This document shows, in pieces, positions 9,769 through 19,866 of a stretch of 60,557 nucleotides of DNA. The notes under the pieces were generated by a model. The model was given only the letters and a program-made list of their open reading frames with translations, had not been told where the DNA came from and made no database searches. How positions within the stretch are numbered: position 1 is the stretch's first letter; each line of letters opens with the position of its first letter. Origin of the DNA: Prochlorococcus sp. AG-670-O17 (lineage in GTDB: Bacteria > Cyanobacteriota > Cyanobacteriia > PCC-6307 > Cyanobiaceae); NCBI GenBank assembly GCA_003211315.1, contig QCTC01000004.1, positions 1 to 60,557 of the forward strand, in the 5' to 3' direction. Position numbers and translations under genes: made by a program.

Positions 9769-11189
9769 AGATCTTTGAAAAGTCTTTGCTGAATATTGTG
9801 ATTAACTAAAGCCCCTGAATAATTATTTTTTTCCAAATCAGATATCTCACCATTAAGAATATCTGCATTAGAAACCTTAGATAATTCAGGAATCCAGAAT
9901 TTAATATATTTGCAAATAGGATCAAATTTTTTTGTTTGAGTATAAGGATTGAAAATTCTTAATGGTTTTGGATCCATACCGCTACTCGCACTCCACTGCC
10001 AGCCTCCATTATTTGCGGCTAAGTCACCATCAACCAATACCTTCATAAATTTTTCTTCACCCATTTGCCAATTGCAAATAAGATCTTTTACCAGAAATGA
10101 AGCCACTATCATTCGACACCTATTATGCATCCAACCAGAACTATTAAGTTGTCTCATTGCTGCATCAATAATAGGAACTCCAGTCTGTCCATCGCTCCAT
10201 CGAGTAAACCAGTCATGATTATTCTGCCAAGGGAAAAGGTCCCATTTTTTTCTATAGGGTCCTTTCTCTAATTCTGGAAAATTAAATAAGCAATGTTGAT
10301 AGAATTCTCTCCAAACTAATTCTTTCTGCCAAGTTTCTATTGATAGTTGATTGTGTTTCTTTATATTCATTAAGTCAGGAAATAATGTTGCATCCCAGAC
10401 TTTTCTTATACTTATAGTCCCAAATCTCAATGAAGCGCTAAGGAAAGATGTTCCATTATGAGATGGAAAGTCCCTTGAAGAGTCGTAAGATCCGATTTTA
10501 TCCTGGCAAATAAATTGATCTAATAATTTTTCTGCAGCGAGCTCTCCTGGTTTACAAGGACATAATTCAAATCCAGAAAAATTTATGTTTTTTTGAAATC
10601 GATCTAATATTAATTTTGATGTATCAATTTTCTTTTTTTCTTTAAGACCTATCTCTAAATCTTTTAAATTACCAATATTATTTAAACTTTTTTTCGAATG
10701 TAATAAATTGATTTTCGACTTTAAATTCTTATAAAATGGACCATAAACTGAATATGGTTTGTTACCTCCACTGAAAATTAGAGAAGGCTCTATTAATAGG
10801 TGATCCCATAATTCTATAAACTCAATATTAAATTTTTTTAAAGTATTTTTTATTTCTAAATCCCGATTAATTTCATAAGGTTCTATTGCTTTATTCCAAA
10901 CAACAAACTTAGCATCAATTAATTTAGCTAATATAGGTATCAGGATTAAGGGATCACCCTCATCTATAATCAATCTACTTCCGAGATTTTTCCAATTTTT
11001 ACTTAATTCTTCGAGTGAATTCCCAAGAAACCATGCCCTAGATTTCGCATTGAAGTCGTAAGAATAATTTTGATCTAAAATATAAGTTGAAGTAATAGCA
11101 TTTGATAAAGAAAATGCTTTTTTCAAAGCATTATTATCATTGATTCGAAGATCTTTTCGATGCCAAAAAAGTATTCTTGGGTTATTCAT
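9753..11189 (-). CDS. phrB: Deoxyribodipyrimidine photolyase
   Basis: A 478-residue cryptochrome/photolyase family flavoprotein that repairs cyclobutane pyrimidine dimers using blue light. The N-terminal antenna domain opens with ILFWHRKDLRINDN. The C-terminal FAD domain has TSFLSASLRFG, WQKELVWREFY, MRQLNSSGWMHNRCRM and DGDLAANNGGWQWSASSGMDPKPLRIFNP. The NNGGWQW element favours a true CPD photolyase over a signalling cryptochrome. It overlaps the upstream NUDIX gene by 4 bases (ATGA), implying one transcript. The gene fits a strongly illuminated habitat. Confidence 0.93.
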   Translation of the reverse strand: MNNPRILFWHRKDLRINDNNALKKAFSLSNAITSTYILDQNYSYDFNAKSRAWFLGNSLEELSKNWKNLGSRLIIDEGDPLILIPILAKLIDAKFVVWNKAIEPYEINRDLEIKNTLKKFNIEFIELWDHLLIEPSLIFSGGNKPYSVYGPFYKNLKSKINLLHSKKSLNNIGNLKDLEIGLKEKKKIDTSKLILDRFQKNINFSGFELCPCKPGELAAEKLLDQFICQDKIGSYDSSRDFPSHNGTSFLSASLRFGTISIRKVWDATLFPDLMNIKKHNQLSIETWQKELVWREFYQHCLFNFPELEKGPYRKKWDLFPWQNNHDWFTRWSDGQTGVPIIDAAMRQLNSSGWMHNRCRMIVASFLVKDLICNWQMGEEKFMKVLVDGDLAANNGGWQWSASSGMDPKPLRIFNPYTQTKKFDPICKYIKFWIPELSKVSNADILNGEISDLEKNNYSGALVNHNIQQRLFKDLYAQI

Positions 11190-11749
11190 TTAATTCCCAA
11201 GAATTGCTTTGCTCTAAACCAAGCTGTTACAGTTTTTGCATCCAGAATTTCATTACCACTACAAATTAAATTATCTAAACTTTCAGGTTCCATAAGTAAA
11301 ACTTCTATATCTTCATCTAAATCTCCTTTTACCTGATTTTTTAATTTGCTTAGATCGCGTGCAAGAAATAAATGAATTACTTCATCTGAATATCCAGGAG
11401 CATTAACGAGAGCACCTAGTTCATCCCACTTTGCTGCTTTATATCCAGACTCTTCCTGAATTTCTCTTTTGATTGAGTTTATTGGGGTCTCTCCTATTTC
11501 TAAAGTACCTGCTGGAAACTCAAGTAAATATCTTGATATAGCAAATCTATATTGGCGAAGAAGTATAACTTTATATTCCTTTGTTATTGGTACAGCTAAT
11601 GCAGCGTTTGGGAATATTATTTGTCCGTATTCATCTTCATGTCCATTGGGAAGTTCAATTCTATTTATTTCAAAACTAAATTTCTTTGTTCTTAATTCAG
11701 ATATTTTTTCTTTAAAAATGGCTTTTTTGAAGTGATTTTTATTTTCCAT
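11186..11749 (-). CDS. NUDIX hydrolase (ADP-ribose pyrophosphatase-like)
   Basis: A 187-residue NUDIX protein. The Nudix box is readable as GTLEIGETPINSIKREIQEESGY, fitting the Gx5Ex7REUxEExGU consensus except for its spacing details, with the metal-binding REIQEE glutamates. The preceding VILLRQYRFAISRYLLEFPAG is typical of ADP-ribose or ADP-sugar pyrophosphatases. It lies between folK and phrB, and its stop overlaps the phrB start, so the three leftward genes may form an operon. The substrate is an inference from the sub-family resemblance. Confidence 0.87.
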   Translation of the reverse strand: MENKNHFKKAIFKEKISELRTKKFSFEINRIELPNGHEDEYGQIIFPNAALAVPITKEYKVILLRQYRFAISRYLLEFPAGTLEIGETPINSIKREIQEESGYKAAKWDELGALVNAPGYSDEVIHLFLARDLSKLKNQVKGDLDEDIEVLLMEPESLDNLICSGNEILDAKTVTAWFRAKQFLGIK

Positions 11750-11794
11750 AATTTAAATAAAAATACCCTAACAATTATTTTAGAATTTTGTAAA

Positions 11795-12361
11795 TTAATC
11801 AATAAGCCATCTTGGTTCTTCTATTTTTTTTACTGTTTGTGTTTTGCTTAAGACCTCAGACAAAGGTGATATTACAAAATTACGATTCATAAATCTTGGG
11901 TGAGGCAATGTTAATTCTTCATCCTTGAAACAAAAATCTTCCCACCATAAAATATCTAAATCTAAACATCTAGATAGCCATTTCATATTATTGGGCGTCT
12001 TTTTTCTCCCAAAATTTCTTTCCAAATTTTTTAATTCTCTTAGGAGTAATTTTGCGTTGTTAGTTGTTAGGTTTGGGAAAAACTTACTTTTTACTAAAAG
12101 AAGGGTATTTAAATAATTTGGTTGATCATCCTTAACTCCATGAGGACTTGTTTCATATATTGAGGACCAATAAAAAATTTCTTTTGATGATTCAATTTCT
12201 TTCTCAAAAGATTTAGATTGATTTATCCAATTCTTGATAAGGTTCTCTATTTTTGGTTTGCAAATTATTAATGATTCGATAGGTTTACCATAATTACTAT
12301 CAATATTTGCTCCTAAAGATATACATAGTCCATTTTTGATATTAAGATTTGATAATTCCAC
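11795..12361 (-). CDS. folK: Hydroxymethyl-dihydropterin pyrophosphokinase
   Basis: A 188-residue enzyme of folate synthesis that transfers pyrophosphate from ATP to 6-hydroxymethyl-7,8-dihydropterin. Family features are the N-terminal [43 protein letters not shown], and [39 protein letters not shown] longer-than-usual charged insert lies near residues 30-60. The start is GTG, with no closer ATG. It is divergent from chlD, with 48 bases between the starts. Confidence 0.92.
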   Translation of the reverse strand: MELSNLNIKNGLCISLGANIDSNYGKPIESLIICKPKIENLIKNWINQSKSFEKEIESSKEIFYWSSIYETSPHGVKDDQPNYLNTLLLVKSKFFPNLTTNNAKLLLRELKNLERNFGRKKTPNNMKWLSRCLDLDILWWEDFCFKDEELTLPHPRFMNRNFVISPLSEVLSKTQTVKKIEEPRWLID

Positions 12362-12409
12362 TACAAAAAACTACGTTATTGGATAAATTCTATATCAGGG
12401 ATTTTTAAA

Positions 12410-14566
12410 GTGATTTTGGAACAAAAGTTAAAAGGGAAAGAAGACATAAAGAATTTAATGCAAAAGAAGGATTCGTTTAGAGCATTTCCATTAGCTGCAA
12501 TTACAGGTCACAGCTTATTAAAATTATCTTTACTTTTAGCAGCTGTCGACCCTAGCCTAGGAGGAGTAATCATTGCAGGTGGTAGAGGTACCGGTAAGTC
12601 GGTCTTGGCAAGAGGTTTGCATTCCTTAATCCCACCGATAGAAATAATAGATAATGAATTAATCCTCGAGAAATTAACTGATAAAAAGACTTCTTTCAGA
12701 CCTATAAGTAGAAATTTAGATCCAACTAAACCTGAAGAATGGGATAAAAATATTAATCAATTAATAGCTAAAATTATGGGTATTGATTACCTTAATCAAG
12801 TTGAAAGTATTCCAAGCAAGGTTGTACAGGCTCCATTTATTCAAGTCCCAATTGGAATTACGGAAGATAGACTCGTTGGATCTATAGATGTTTCTGCTTC
12901 ACTGAATACAGGCGAGCAAGTTTTTCAGCCAGGAGTTTTAGCAGAGGCTCATAGGGGTGTTTTGTATGTTGATGACATTAATTTATTAGATGATGGGATT
13001 GTAAATTTAATTCTTGAAGCTACTGGTAGAGAACAAAATAATATTGAAAGAGATGGATTAAGTCTTTCTCATCCTTGCAGATCACTTTTGATTGCAACTT
13101 ATAATCCTGAAGAAGGAGCTTTAAGAGATCATGTATTAGATAGATTTGCAATTGTTCTTTCTGCAGATCAATCGATAGATAATAACCAAAGAGTTGAAAT
13201 TACAAAATCTGTTTTATCTCATGCTGAAAACAATATCAAGTTTTCAGAAAAATGGTCAGAAGAATCTGATAATTTATCCACCCAGTTAATTTTGGCTAGG
13301 CAATGGTTAAAGGATGTAAAAATTACTAAAGAACAAATAACTTATTTAGTAAATGAAGCCCTTAGAGGTGGAGTCGAAGGACATAGATCTGAGTTGTTTG
13401 CAGTAAAAGTTGCTAAAGCAAATGCAGCCCTTAGAGGTGATGAGAATGTTAATTCTGAAGATTTAAAGGTTGCAGTAAGGTTAGTAATCCTCCCTAGAGC
13501 TACGCAAATACCACCTCAGGATGATGATATTCAACCACCACCGCCTGAGGGTCAAAGCCCACCTCCACCTCAGTCAAATAATGAAGATTCTGAACCTGAA
13601 TCTAACGAAAATGAGGATAATCAAGAAGAAGAACAAGATAATTCTGATGGAGAAGAAGATGCTACTCCTAATATTCCAGAAGAATTTATTCTTGATCCTG
13701 AATCATGTATGGTAGATCCTGATTTATTGCTTTTTTCATCAGCAAAATCTAAAGCAGGAAATAGTGGAAGTAGATCTGTAATTCTAAGTCAAAGCAGAGG
13801 TAGATATGTCAGACCTTTAATTCCAAAAGGTAAAGTAAAAAGAATTGCTGTTGATGCAACTCTAAGAGCCGCTGCTCCATATCAGAAATCTAGAAGATTA
13901 AAGAATCCTAATAAAACTATAATTATTGAAGAAAATGACTTTAGGGCAAAGCTTCTTCAAAAAAAGGCAGGAGCTTTGGTTATTTTTTTAGTTGATGCTA
14001 GTGGTTCTATGGCACTTAATAGAATGCAAAGTGCTAAAGGTGCTGTCATCAGACTTTTGACTGAGGCTTATGAAAATAGAGATGAAGTAGCTCTTATCCC
14101 TTTTAGAGGGAATCAAGCAGATGTACTTTTGCCTCCAACAAGATCTATTACGGCAGCAAAAAGAAGGCTAGAAACTATGCCATGTGGGGGTGGATCTCCT
14201 TTAGCTCATGGGTTAACTCAATCAGCAAAAGTAGCAAAAAATGCTCTGTCTACAGGAGATATTGGTCAGGTCATTGTTGTTGGAATAACGGATGGGAGAG
14301 GGAATGTCCCTTTAGGTAAATCATTAGGTCAAGAAGAAGTTAATGAAAACGAAAATGTGGATTTAAAACAAGAAGTTTTAGATATTGCCGCTAAATACCC
14401 AATGTTAGGAATAAAGTTATTAATTATAGATACAGAAAGGAAATTTATAGCTAGTGGCTTTGGAAAAGAACTTGCAGCAGCTGCACAAGGGAAATATGTT
14501 CAATTGCCCAAAGCTAATGATAAGACAATTGCCGCCATGGCCTTAAATGCAATTAATGAATTTTAA
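12410..14566 (+). CDS. chlD: Magnesium chelatase subunit D
   Basis: A 718-residue AAA+ subunit that, with ChlI and ChlH, inserts Mg2+ into protoporphyrin IX, the committed step to chlorophyll. The N-terminal AAA+ module has Walker A GGRGTGKS and the [11 protein letters not shown]alker B region. A linker near residues 385-430 has proline runs followed by a strongly acidic Asp/Glu/Asn stretch. The C-terminal integrin-I/VWA domain carries the MIDAS motif [11 protein letters not shown]. The GTG start gives 718 residues; an internal ATG at 12458 ([11 protein letters not shown]) is an alternative because the conserved region begins just after it. It converges on the MCE gene with a 3-base gap. Confidence 0.95.
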   Translation: MILEQKLKGKEDIKNLMQKKDSFRAFPLAAITGHSLLKLSLLLAAVDPSLGGVIIAGGRGTGKSVLARGLHSLIPPIEIIDNELILEKLTDKKTSFRPISRNLDPTKPEEWDKNINQLIAKIMGIDYLNQVESIPSKVVQAPFIQVPIGITEDRLVGSIDVSASLNTGEQVFQPGVLAEAHRGVLYVDDINLLDDGIVNLILEATGREQNNIERDGLSLSHPCRSLLIATYNPEEGALRDHVLDRFAIVLSADQSIDNNQRVEITKSVLSHAENNIKFSEKWSEESDNLSTQLILARQWLKDVKITKEQITYLVNEALRGGVEGHRSELFAVKVAKANAALRGDENVNSEDLKVAVRLVILPRATQIPPQDDDIQPPPPEGQSPPPPQSNNEDSEPESNENEDNQEEEQDNSDGEEDATPNIPEEFILDPESCMVDPDLLLFSSAKSKAGNSGSRSVILSQSRGRYVRPLIPKGKVKRIAVDATLRAAAPYQKSRRLKNPNKTIIIEENDFRAKLLQKKAGALVIFLVDASGSMALNRMQSAKGAVIRLLTEAYENRDEVALIPFRGNQADVLLPPTRSITAAKRRLETMPCGGGSPLAHGLTQSAKVAKNALSTGDIGQVIVVGITDGRGNVPLGKSLGQEEVNENENVDLKQEVLDIAAKYPMLGIKLLIIDTERKFIASGFGKELAAAAQGKYVQLPKANDKTIAAMALNAINEF

Positions 14567-14569
14567 ATT

Positions 14570-15415
14570 TTATGGATAAATCTCATTAAGGAATTTTGAT
14601 AGTCCAATTGTTAAATCTCTTATAGATTTAGTTAATTCTTTATCTTTCATTAATTGTTCAAAATCATCACTCATTTTATCAAATTTGCCTGATATTGATT
14701 CGGCCGCCGCTATTGTTAATTTAATATCTTTTAGAGTTTCTTCGTCATTGATAGTAGACAAAATATTGTTTAAATGACCTGCTGCTATTGTTACCTCTTT
14801 TATTAGAGGTTTAACTCTAATAATTTCTTGCTTTGATAAATAAATTAGTTCATCCAGATTTTCTTGTGTTTTATCAAATTGGTCTATTGATTTAACTACA
14901 TTTTCAATTAAATTTTCTTGATTTGATTCTTTAAGTAGTTGATTTATCCTGTTAGTAATATTTGAAAGGCTCGATAGCTGTTTCCCAGTAATAGTGTCTC
15001 CTTGGCAGATAATTAATTTACTATCACATGTCTCGGATATGGCTTTTGGAGTATTCTTTGGAATTGTTTTTTTACTAGTCTCTAATGCAACTTGAACATC
15101 TCCTCCTAAAAATGAATTAGTAACAACTCTTGCGAATGCAGGTTTAGGAAGAATGATGTCTGGATTATTTAAAACAATTTTTGCTTTAATTGATTCATTA
15201 GTAAAAAGAATATCCTCAATTGAACCTACTAATATCCCTCTGTAAGTTACTGGAGATTTTTTTGATAAACCACTTGCGTTATTAAATTCTGCAAAAAGAT
15301 ACCAATTTTTCGAAGACAGTTTTACACCTCTTAACCAGAATGAAAAAAATGTAAATACTAATAAACCTCCTAACAAGGAAAATCCTACTATCGAATCTCT
15401 TAAGCTTCTACGCAT
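14570..15415 (-). CDS. MCE-domain (MlaD/Ycf22-like) lipid transport substrate-binding protein
   Basis: A 281-residue membrane-anchored protein with one N-terminal transmembrane helix (about residues 10-28, LLGGLLVFTFFSFWL) followed by an MCE/MlaD domain. The core YLFAEFNNASGLSKKSPVTYRGILVGSIEDI is the best match. The C-terminal part is helical, as in MCE proteins that form a periplasmic channel. It is preceded after 5 bases by its ATPase. In cyanobacteria and plastids such systems move lipids between membranes. No permease (MlaE-like) gene is adjacent, so it must be encoded elsewhere. Confidence 0.82.
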   Translation of the reverse strand: MRRSLRDSIVGFSLLGGLLVFTFFSFWLRGVKLSSKNWYLFAEFNNASGLSKKSPVTYRGILVGSIEDILFTNESIKAKIVLNNPDIILPKPAFARVVTNSFLGGDVQVALETSKKTIPKNTPKAISETCDSKLIICQGDTITGKQLSSLSNITNRINQLLKESNQENLIENVVKSIDQFDKTQENLDELIYLSKQEIIRVKPLIKEVTIAAGHLNNILSTINDEETLKDIKLTIAAAESISGKFDKMSDDFEQLMKDKELTKSIRDLTIGLSKFLNEIYP

Positions 15416-15420
15416 AATTT

Positions 15421-16239
15421 TTAAATGTCTTTTGGTTGCATTGGTCCTGCAAGTCTCCCATTTCTAAATTGAAAAACATAAGGATCATTGCTCTTTTTAA
15501 ATTCATCAATCGAACCAGCCCATCTGAATTTACCTCCATAGAGCATAACAACTTTTTCTGAAGTCCTTTCTATAGTACTAAGAACATGACTAACAACAAT
15601 AGAAGATCCATTGGCTTTATTATTTGTCTTATTAATTAAGTCTTCAATTCGTGATGAAGCAATAGGGTCAAGACCAGCAGTAGGTTCATCAAAAAGTAAT
15701 AATGGTCGACTTTTTTTATCAAAATCTTGATCTGTAATCAATGCCCTTGCAAAACTTACTCTTTTTTGCATTCCGCCACTTAATTCATTTGGCAGCTTTT
15801 TCTCAACATTAAATAATCCTACTTCTTCTAAACATTCTCTTACAATTTCTTGAATAAATTTCTTGGATAAATTTTTATTCTTTTTAAGTATGAAGCCTAC
15901 ATTTTCTTCAATAGTTAAAGATCCTAATAAAGCAGGATTCTGAAAAACTAATCTGACATCAGGAGGATTAGTTTGATCTAATCTTAAGTAATTTTGTTTT
16001 TGTTCAAATATTTTTAATTCACCCGCAGTAGGTAAAATCAAACCTGCCAAGATTTTTAATATAGTTGATTTCCCAGAACCTGAAGGGCCAACAATAGCTA
16101 ATTTTTCTCCCTCATAAAGTTTTAAATTGATTTTATTTAGTACATTAAGTTCTCCCCAACTAATAGAGAGATTATGGATTTCTACGGCTTGTTTTAATTT
16201 TTTCAAAATGTATATAGAGCAATTTGTCTTTAAATACAT
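15421..16239 (-). CDS. ABC transporter ATP-binding protein, MlaF-like
   Basis: A 272-residue nucleotide-binding subunit. Walker A is GPSGSGKST, the signature is LSGGM, Walker B is LLLFDEPTAGLDP, and the switch histidine is in VVSHVLSTIERT. The GLDPIASSRIEDLI sequence and the LSGGMQKRVSFARAL spacing resemble the ATPases of Mla/MCE lipid transporters. The next gene encodes the MCE protein, which supports this. The ATG start leaves a short N-terminal extension before the conserved VEIHNLSISWGE; translation could start slightly later. Confidence 0.88.
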   Translation of the reverse strand: MYLKTNCSIYILKKLKQAVEIHNLSISWGELNVLNKINLKLYEGEKLAIVGPSGSGKSTILKILAGLILPTAGELKIFEQKQNYLRLDQTNPPDVRLVFQNPALLGSLTIEENVGFILKKNKNLSKKFIQEIVRECLEEVGLFNVEKKLPNELSGGMQKRVSFARALITDQDFDKKSRPLLLFDEPTAGLDPIASSRIEDLINKTNNKANGSSIVVSHVLSTIERTSEKVVMLYGGKFRWAGSIDEFKKSNDPYVFQFRNGRLAGPMQPKDI

Positions 16240-16330
16240 ATTGCCGACTTTTTAAAAATAAAAAAGGATGTATGTATTTGATTTATAATTAATTTATAAA
16301 TTAAATTTTAAAAAATTTAAGAGGATTTTG

Positions 16331-17716
16331 ATGCAGAAGAAGAAAAAGAGAATAAAGAGAACTTTATCTTATTTTAAAAAGTCAAACTTAGGCATGATAA
16401 ATAAAATAATACGAATTCTAAGTTGGTTATTGCCTGGGTTAGTAATCAAAAGATGGATGATAACTTCTGCTATTGGATTATTAACTTCTTTATTAGGTAT
16501 TGCAATCTGGACTAATTTAAGACCTCTTTATTGGTTAATAGAAGTCTTTTTCTCGATAATGAACGTGGTAACAAAAATTTTGCCTATTTCAGTTTTAGGA
16601 CCATTAATATTTGTGTTTGGGCTGCTCTTGATTGGTATTGGGCAAAATAGAAGCATTAATTCTATACAAAAAGCTCTTGTACCAGAAAAAAATACATTTT
16701 TAGTAGATGCATTAAGAGTAAAAAGTAAATTAAAGAGAGGTCCAAATATTGTTGCTATCGGAGGAGGAACTGGCTTGTCAACTTTGTTGAAAGGCCTAAA
16801 AAACTATAGTAGTAATATAACTGCAATAGTTACAGTTTCAGACGATGGAGGGAGTAGCGGAGTTTTAAGAAAACAATTAGGGGTTCAACCACCTGGAGAT
16901 ATAAGAAACTGCTTGGCAGCCTTATCAAACGAGGAACCAATTTTAACAAGATTGTTTCAATACAGATTTTCTGGAGGTAGTGGGTTAGAGGGACATAGTT
17001 TTGGTAATTTATTTTTATCTGCTTTAACAACAATTACAGGCAGTTTAGAAAAGGCCGTTCAGGCTTCTAGTAAAGTTTTAGCAGTACAAGGACAAGTATT
17101 ACCGGCAACTAATACAGATGTAATGCTTTGGGCGGAACTTGAAAATGGTGAGAAAATATTTGGTGAAAGTAAAATTAGTCAATCTAAAAGTTTAATATCC
17201 AGGATTGGCTATCTTCCCGAAAATCCTCCAGCTCTTCCTAGTGCACTTGAATCTATTAAAGAAGCAGACCTAATAGTACTTGGTCCAGGGAGTCTTTATA
17301 CTTCTTTGCTACCTAATTTACTTGTCCCCGAAATTGTAGATGCTCTTCTAGAAAGTAATGCTCCAAAGATCTATATAAGTAATTTGATGACTCAGCCGGG
17401 GGAAACGGATGGTCTTGACGTTTATCAGCACATCAAAGCAATAGAAAAGCAATTATCAAATTTTGGTGTAAAAACTCGAATATTCAATGCAATACTTTCT
17501 CAAATTAAATTTGAAAAGTCATCGCTTGTAGATTATTATCAAAGTAGAGGTGCCGTACCAGTGGTTTGTAATAAAGAAGAATTAATTTCAAAAGGATATT
17601 ACGTTTTGGAAGCCCCTCTATATTCAAGAAAGATAACCCCAACACTTAGGCATGACCCCCGAAGACTTGCAAGGGCAGTAATGTTTATTAATAAAAAGTT
17701 GAAGAAATTAAATTAA
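16331..17716 (+). CDS. YvcK/CofD-like gluconeogenesis factor family protein
   Basis: A 461-residue protein with two predicted N-terminal membrane segments (about residues 40-90) followed by the YvcK domain. The nucleotide-binding VAIGGGTGLSTLLKGLK and TVSDDGGSSGVLRKQLG are hallmark motifs, as are PPGDIRNCLAAL and GHSFGNLFLSAL. In Bacillus YvcK binds UDP-sugars and affects carbon use and cell shape; the cyanobacterial function is less certain. I chose the ATG at 16331 over the TTG directly before it. An AAGAGGA sequence 6 bases upstream serves as ribosome binding site. Confidence 0.85.
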   Translation: MQKKKKRIKRTLSYFKKSNLGMINKIIRILSWLLPGLVIKRWMITSAIGLLTSLLGIAIWTNLRPLYWLIEVFFSIMNVVTKILPISVLGPLIFVFGLLLIGIGQNRSINSIQKALVPEKNTFLVDALRVKSKLKRGPNIVAIGGGTGLSTLLKGLKNYSSNITAIVTVSDDGGSSGVLRKQLGVQPPGDIRNCLAALSNEEPILTRLFQYRFSGGSGLEGHSFGNLFLSALTTITGSLEKAVQASSKVLAVQGQVLPATNTDVMLWAELENGEKIFGESKISQSKSLISRIGYLPENPPALPSALESIKEADLIVLGPGSLYTSLLPNLLVPEIVDALLESNAPKIYISNLMTQPGETDGLDVYQHIKAIEKQLSNFGVKTRIFNAILSQIKFEKSSLVDYYQSRGAVPVVCNKEELISKGYYVLEAPLYSRKITPTLRHDPRRLARAVMFINKKLKKLN

Positions 17717-17725
17717 TAAACTTAT

Positions 17726-18256
17726 CTAATAAGCATCTTGTAATTCATAGAAGTCAGGTTGTATATAATCTTTTCTCAATGGCCATCCTCTCCAGTCTTC
17801 TGGCATTAAAAGTCTTGTTGGATTTGGATGATCAGCAAAGTTGATTCCAAACATGTCATAAGTTTCTCTTTCTTGCCAATCACTTCCCTTGAAAATTTTA
17901 TAAAGGCTGGGTACCGATAAATCTGAGTCTCTATTTAAAAAAACTTTTACTCTAATTTCTTTAATTTTTTTTATATCTTTAATATCCTCAAGTGAGATTA
18001 AATGGTAAAAACTTACAAGACATTTTCCTGGACCTTCATCGTAACCTCCTTGACACTGAAGGTAATTAAAGCCATATCCTTTTAAAGTAGATATTGCTTC
18101 GTACAAATTTTCTGGTTTTACAGAAAGTATCTCAACACCTATATGGTCATTTCCTAAAGATTCATTTGTAATTCCATCTTCAGAAAGCTGCTTACTTACT
18201 ATTCCTCTTTGTTCTACAATTTCTTCTGAAGATTCAGGTGAGCTATTGTTTTCCAT
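17726..18256 (-). CDS. ndhJ: NAD(P)H-quinone oxidoreductase subunit J
   Basis: A 176-residue peripheral-arm subunit of photosynthetic NDH-1, homologous to NuoC/30-kDa. Recognisable segments are [43 protein letters not shown] at the C-terminus (key residues E-x-YDMFGI and P-DW-G-PLRKDY). The N-terminal 35 residues are acidic and variable. It is the last gene of ndhC-ndhK-ndhJ, starting 4 bases after ndhK. The complex passes electrons from ferredoxin to plastoquinone in cyclic flow and respiration. Confidence 0.96.
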   Translation of the reverse strand: MENNSSPESSEEIVEQRGIVSKQLSEDGITNESLGNDHIGVEILSVKPENLYEAISTLKGYGFNYLQCQGGYDEGPGKCLVSFYHLISLEDIKDIKKIKEIRVKVFLNRDSDLSVPSLYKIFKGSDWQERETYDMFGINFADHPNPTRLLMPEDWRGWPLRKDYIQPDFYELQDAY

Positions 18257-18260
18257 TATT

Positions 18261-18989
18261 TTATTTTTTATCTATAGGATTTGTTTCATATATATTCTCA
18301 CTACTTTCTTCTATTTGATTCAAGTTAGAAGATTCAATTGACTTTTCAGATTTTTTATTTAAATACTCCCCAGTATTTTCTGAAAAAACAAGATTCATTT
18401 CATGCCCTACAGTTAAATATCTGTGAGTTTGTTCAGAATTACTCCTCTCAAGAATACTTTCATTAGCAACTTTTTTTCTTAATTTTATAACAGCATCAAA
18501 AATAGCTTCTGGTCTAGGGGGGCATCCAGGGAGGTACAAATCGACTGGGATTAATTTATCAACTCCTCTAACTGCTGTTGTTGAATCTGCACTAAACATT
18601 CCACCCGTTATGGTGCAAGCTCCCATAGCAATTACATATTTTGGTTCTGGCATTTGCTCATATAGCCTTACTAAGGCTGGAGCCATTTTCATTGTGACTG
18701 TTCCAGCAACAATTAGTAAGTCTGCTTGTCTTGGGGAGCTTCTAGGTACCAAGCCAAATCTGTCAAAGTCAAATCGAGACCCTATGAGTGCTGCAAATTC
18801 TATAAAACAACATGCAGTTCCATATAAAAGTGGCCATAGACTACTTAATCTAGCCCAGTTGTGAAGATCATCTAAACTAGTCATTATAATGTTTTCGCTC
18901 AAGTCAGTCGTGACTTGAGGAGCGCCTAGAGGATTACAAGTTTCTTCTCTAAGTTCTCTAATTGCTTTTGGTGAAAGTGAATTGTTCAA
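18261..18989 (-). CDS. ndhK: NAD(P)H-quinone oxidoreductase subunit K
   Basis: A 242-residue NuoB/PSST-type subunit that holds iron-sulfur cluster N2, next to the quinone site. The cluster cysteines are visible: the adjacent pair in [12 protein letters not shown], the one in MGACTITGG, and the one in PGCPPRPEA. The C-terminal 60 residues are a serine/asparagine/glutamate-rich tail. It is the middle gene of ndhCKJ, with 4-base spacers on both sides, so the operon is tightly coupled. Confidence 0.97.
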   Translation of the reverse strand: MNNSLSPKAIRELREETCNPLGAPQVTTDLSENIIMTSLDDLHNWARLSSLWPLLYGTACCFIEFAALIGSRFDFDRFGLVPRSSPRQADLLIVAGTVTMKMAPALVRLYEQMPEPKYVIAMGACTITGGMFSADSTTAVRGVDKLIPVDLYLPGCPPRPEAIFDAVIKLRKKVANESILERSNSEQTHRYLTVGHEMNLVFSENTGEYLNKKSEKSIESSNLNQIEESSENIYETNPIDKK

Positions 18990-18993
18990 CTTT

Positions 18994-19356
18994 TTAACTC
19001 CATTCTAAAGCTCCTTTTCTCCAAGCGTAGGCAAGAGCAATTACTAATATTGCAATAAATATTAAAGCCTCAATAAATGCTAGTAAACCTAGCCTATTGA
19101 ATGCTACCGCCCAAGGATAAAGAAATACTGTCTCTACATCAAATATAACGAATACTAATGCAAACATGTAATATCTAATATTGAATTGAATCCAAGCTCC
19201 CCCAATAGGCTCCATCCCTGATTCGTAAGTAAGTTTTCTCTCTCCGGTTCTTCCTTTTGGAGAAACTACGAGGTTCGTAACTAAAGCTAAAATAGGAACT
19301 GCCGCAGCAATTATTAAAAAACCTAAAAAATATTCGTAGCCGGGTAATGAAAACAT
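18994..19356 (-). CDS. ndhC: NAD(P)H-quinone oxidoreductase subunit 3
   Basis: A 120-residue membrane subunit (NuoA family) with three transmembrane helices. Conserved features are the loop [15 protein letters not shown] between the first two helices, [12 protein letters not shown] in the second helix and the C-terminal [12 protein letters not shown]. It opens the leftward ndhCKJ operon. rubA lies divergently upstream, with 72 bases of shared control region. Confidence 0.97.
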   Translation of the reverse strand: MFSLPGYEYFLGFLIIAAAVPILALVTNLVVSPKGRTGERKLTYESGMEPIGGAWIQFNIRYYMFALVFVIFDVETVFLYPWAVAFNRLGLLAFIEALIFIAILVIALAYAWRKGALEWS

Positions 19357-19428
19357 TTAAAAAAGTTGTTGGGAAATTCGCTTAATTCAGCAAAATCTTT
19401 TAGAGTCTCTAAAGTTAAATACTAAATC

Positions 19429-19857
19429 GTGAGTGAAAACATTCAACCATCTCCTGAGGATAACCAAATAATTGAGGATTTAGCAAATGAAGAATCTTCT
19501 GAAAAACTTTTAGAATTTAAAGATAAAGAACTTATTACTAATTTAGAACAAAATAGATTCGAATGTAGAAGTTGTGGATATATTTATGACCCTATCGAAG
19601 GAAACAAGAAACTTAACATACCTAAAAATACCCCATTCTCAGCAATAGATGGAAACACTTTTGCTTGTCCAGTTTGTAGAGCAGGAAAAAATTTATATAA
19701 AGATATAGGACCAAGAGAAAAACCTAGTGGTTTTGAAGAGAATTTAACTTATGGCTTTGGATTCAATAGTTTGCCACCTGGTCAGAAAAATATTTTAATA
19801 TTTGGTGGTTTAGCTTTTGCAGCGGCATGTTTTCTTTCTTTGTACTCTTTGCATTAA
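19429..19857 (+). CDS. rubA: Membrane-anchored rubredoxin
   Basis: A 142-residue rubredoxin with a variable acidic N-terminus, a rubredoxin domain at about residues 43-95 and a C-terminal transmembrane helix (ILIFGGLAFAAACFLSLYSLH). The iron-binding cysteines are CRSCGYIYDP and CPVCRAGKN. RubA is required for photosystem assembly in cyanobacteria and algae. The gene starts with GTG and sits 9 bases upstream of ycf48, followed by psbEFLJ. This conserved order links it to photosystem II biogenesis. Confidence 0.93.
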   Translation: MSENIQPSPEDNQIIEDLANEESSEKLLEFKDKELITNLEQNRFECRSCGYIYDPIEGNKKLNIPKNTPFSAIDGNTFACPVCRAGKNLYKDIGPREKPSGFEENLTYGFGFNSLPPGQKNILIFGGLAFAAACFLSLYSLH

Positions 19858-19866
19858 GATATATCC

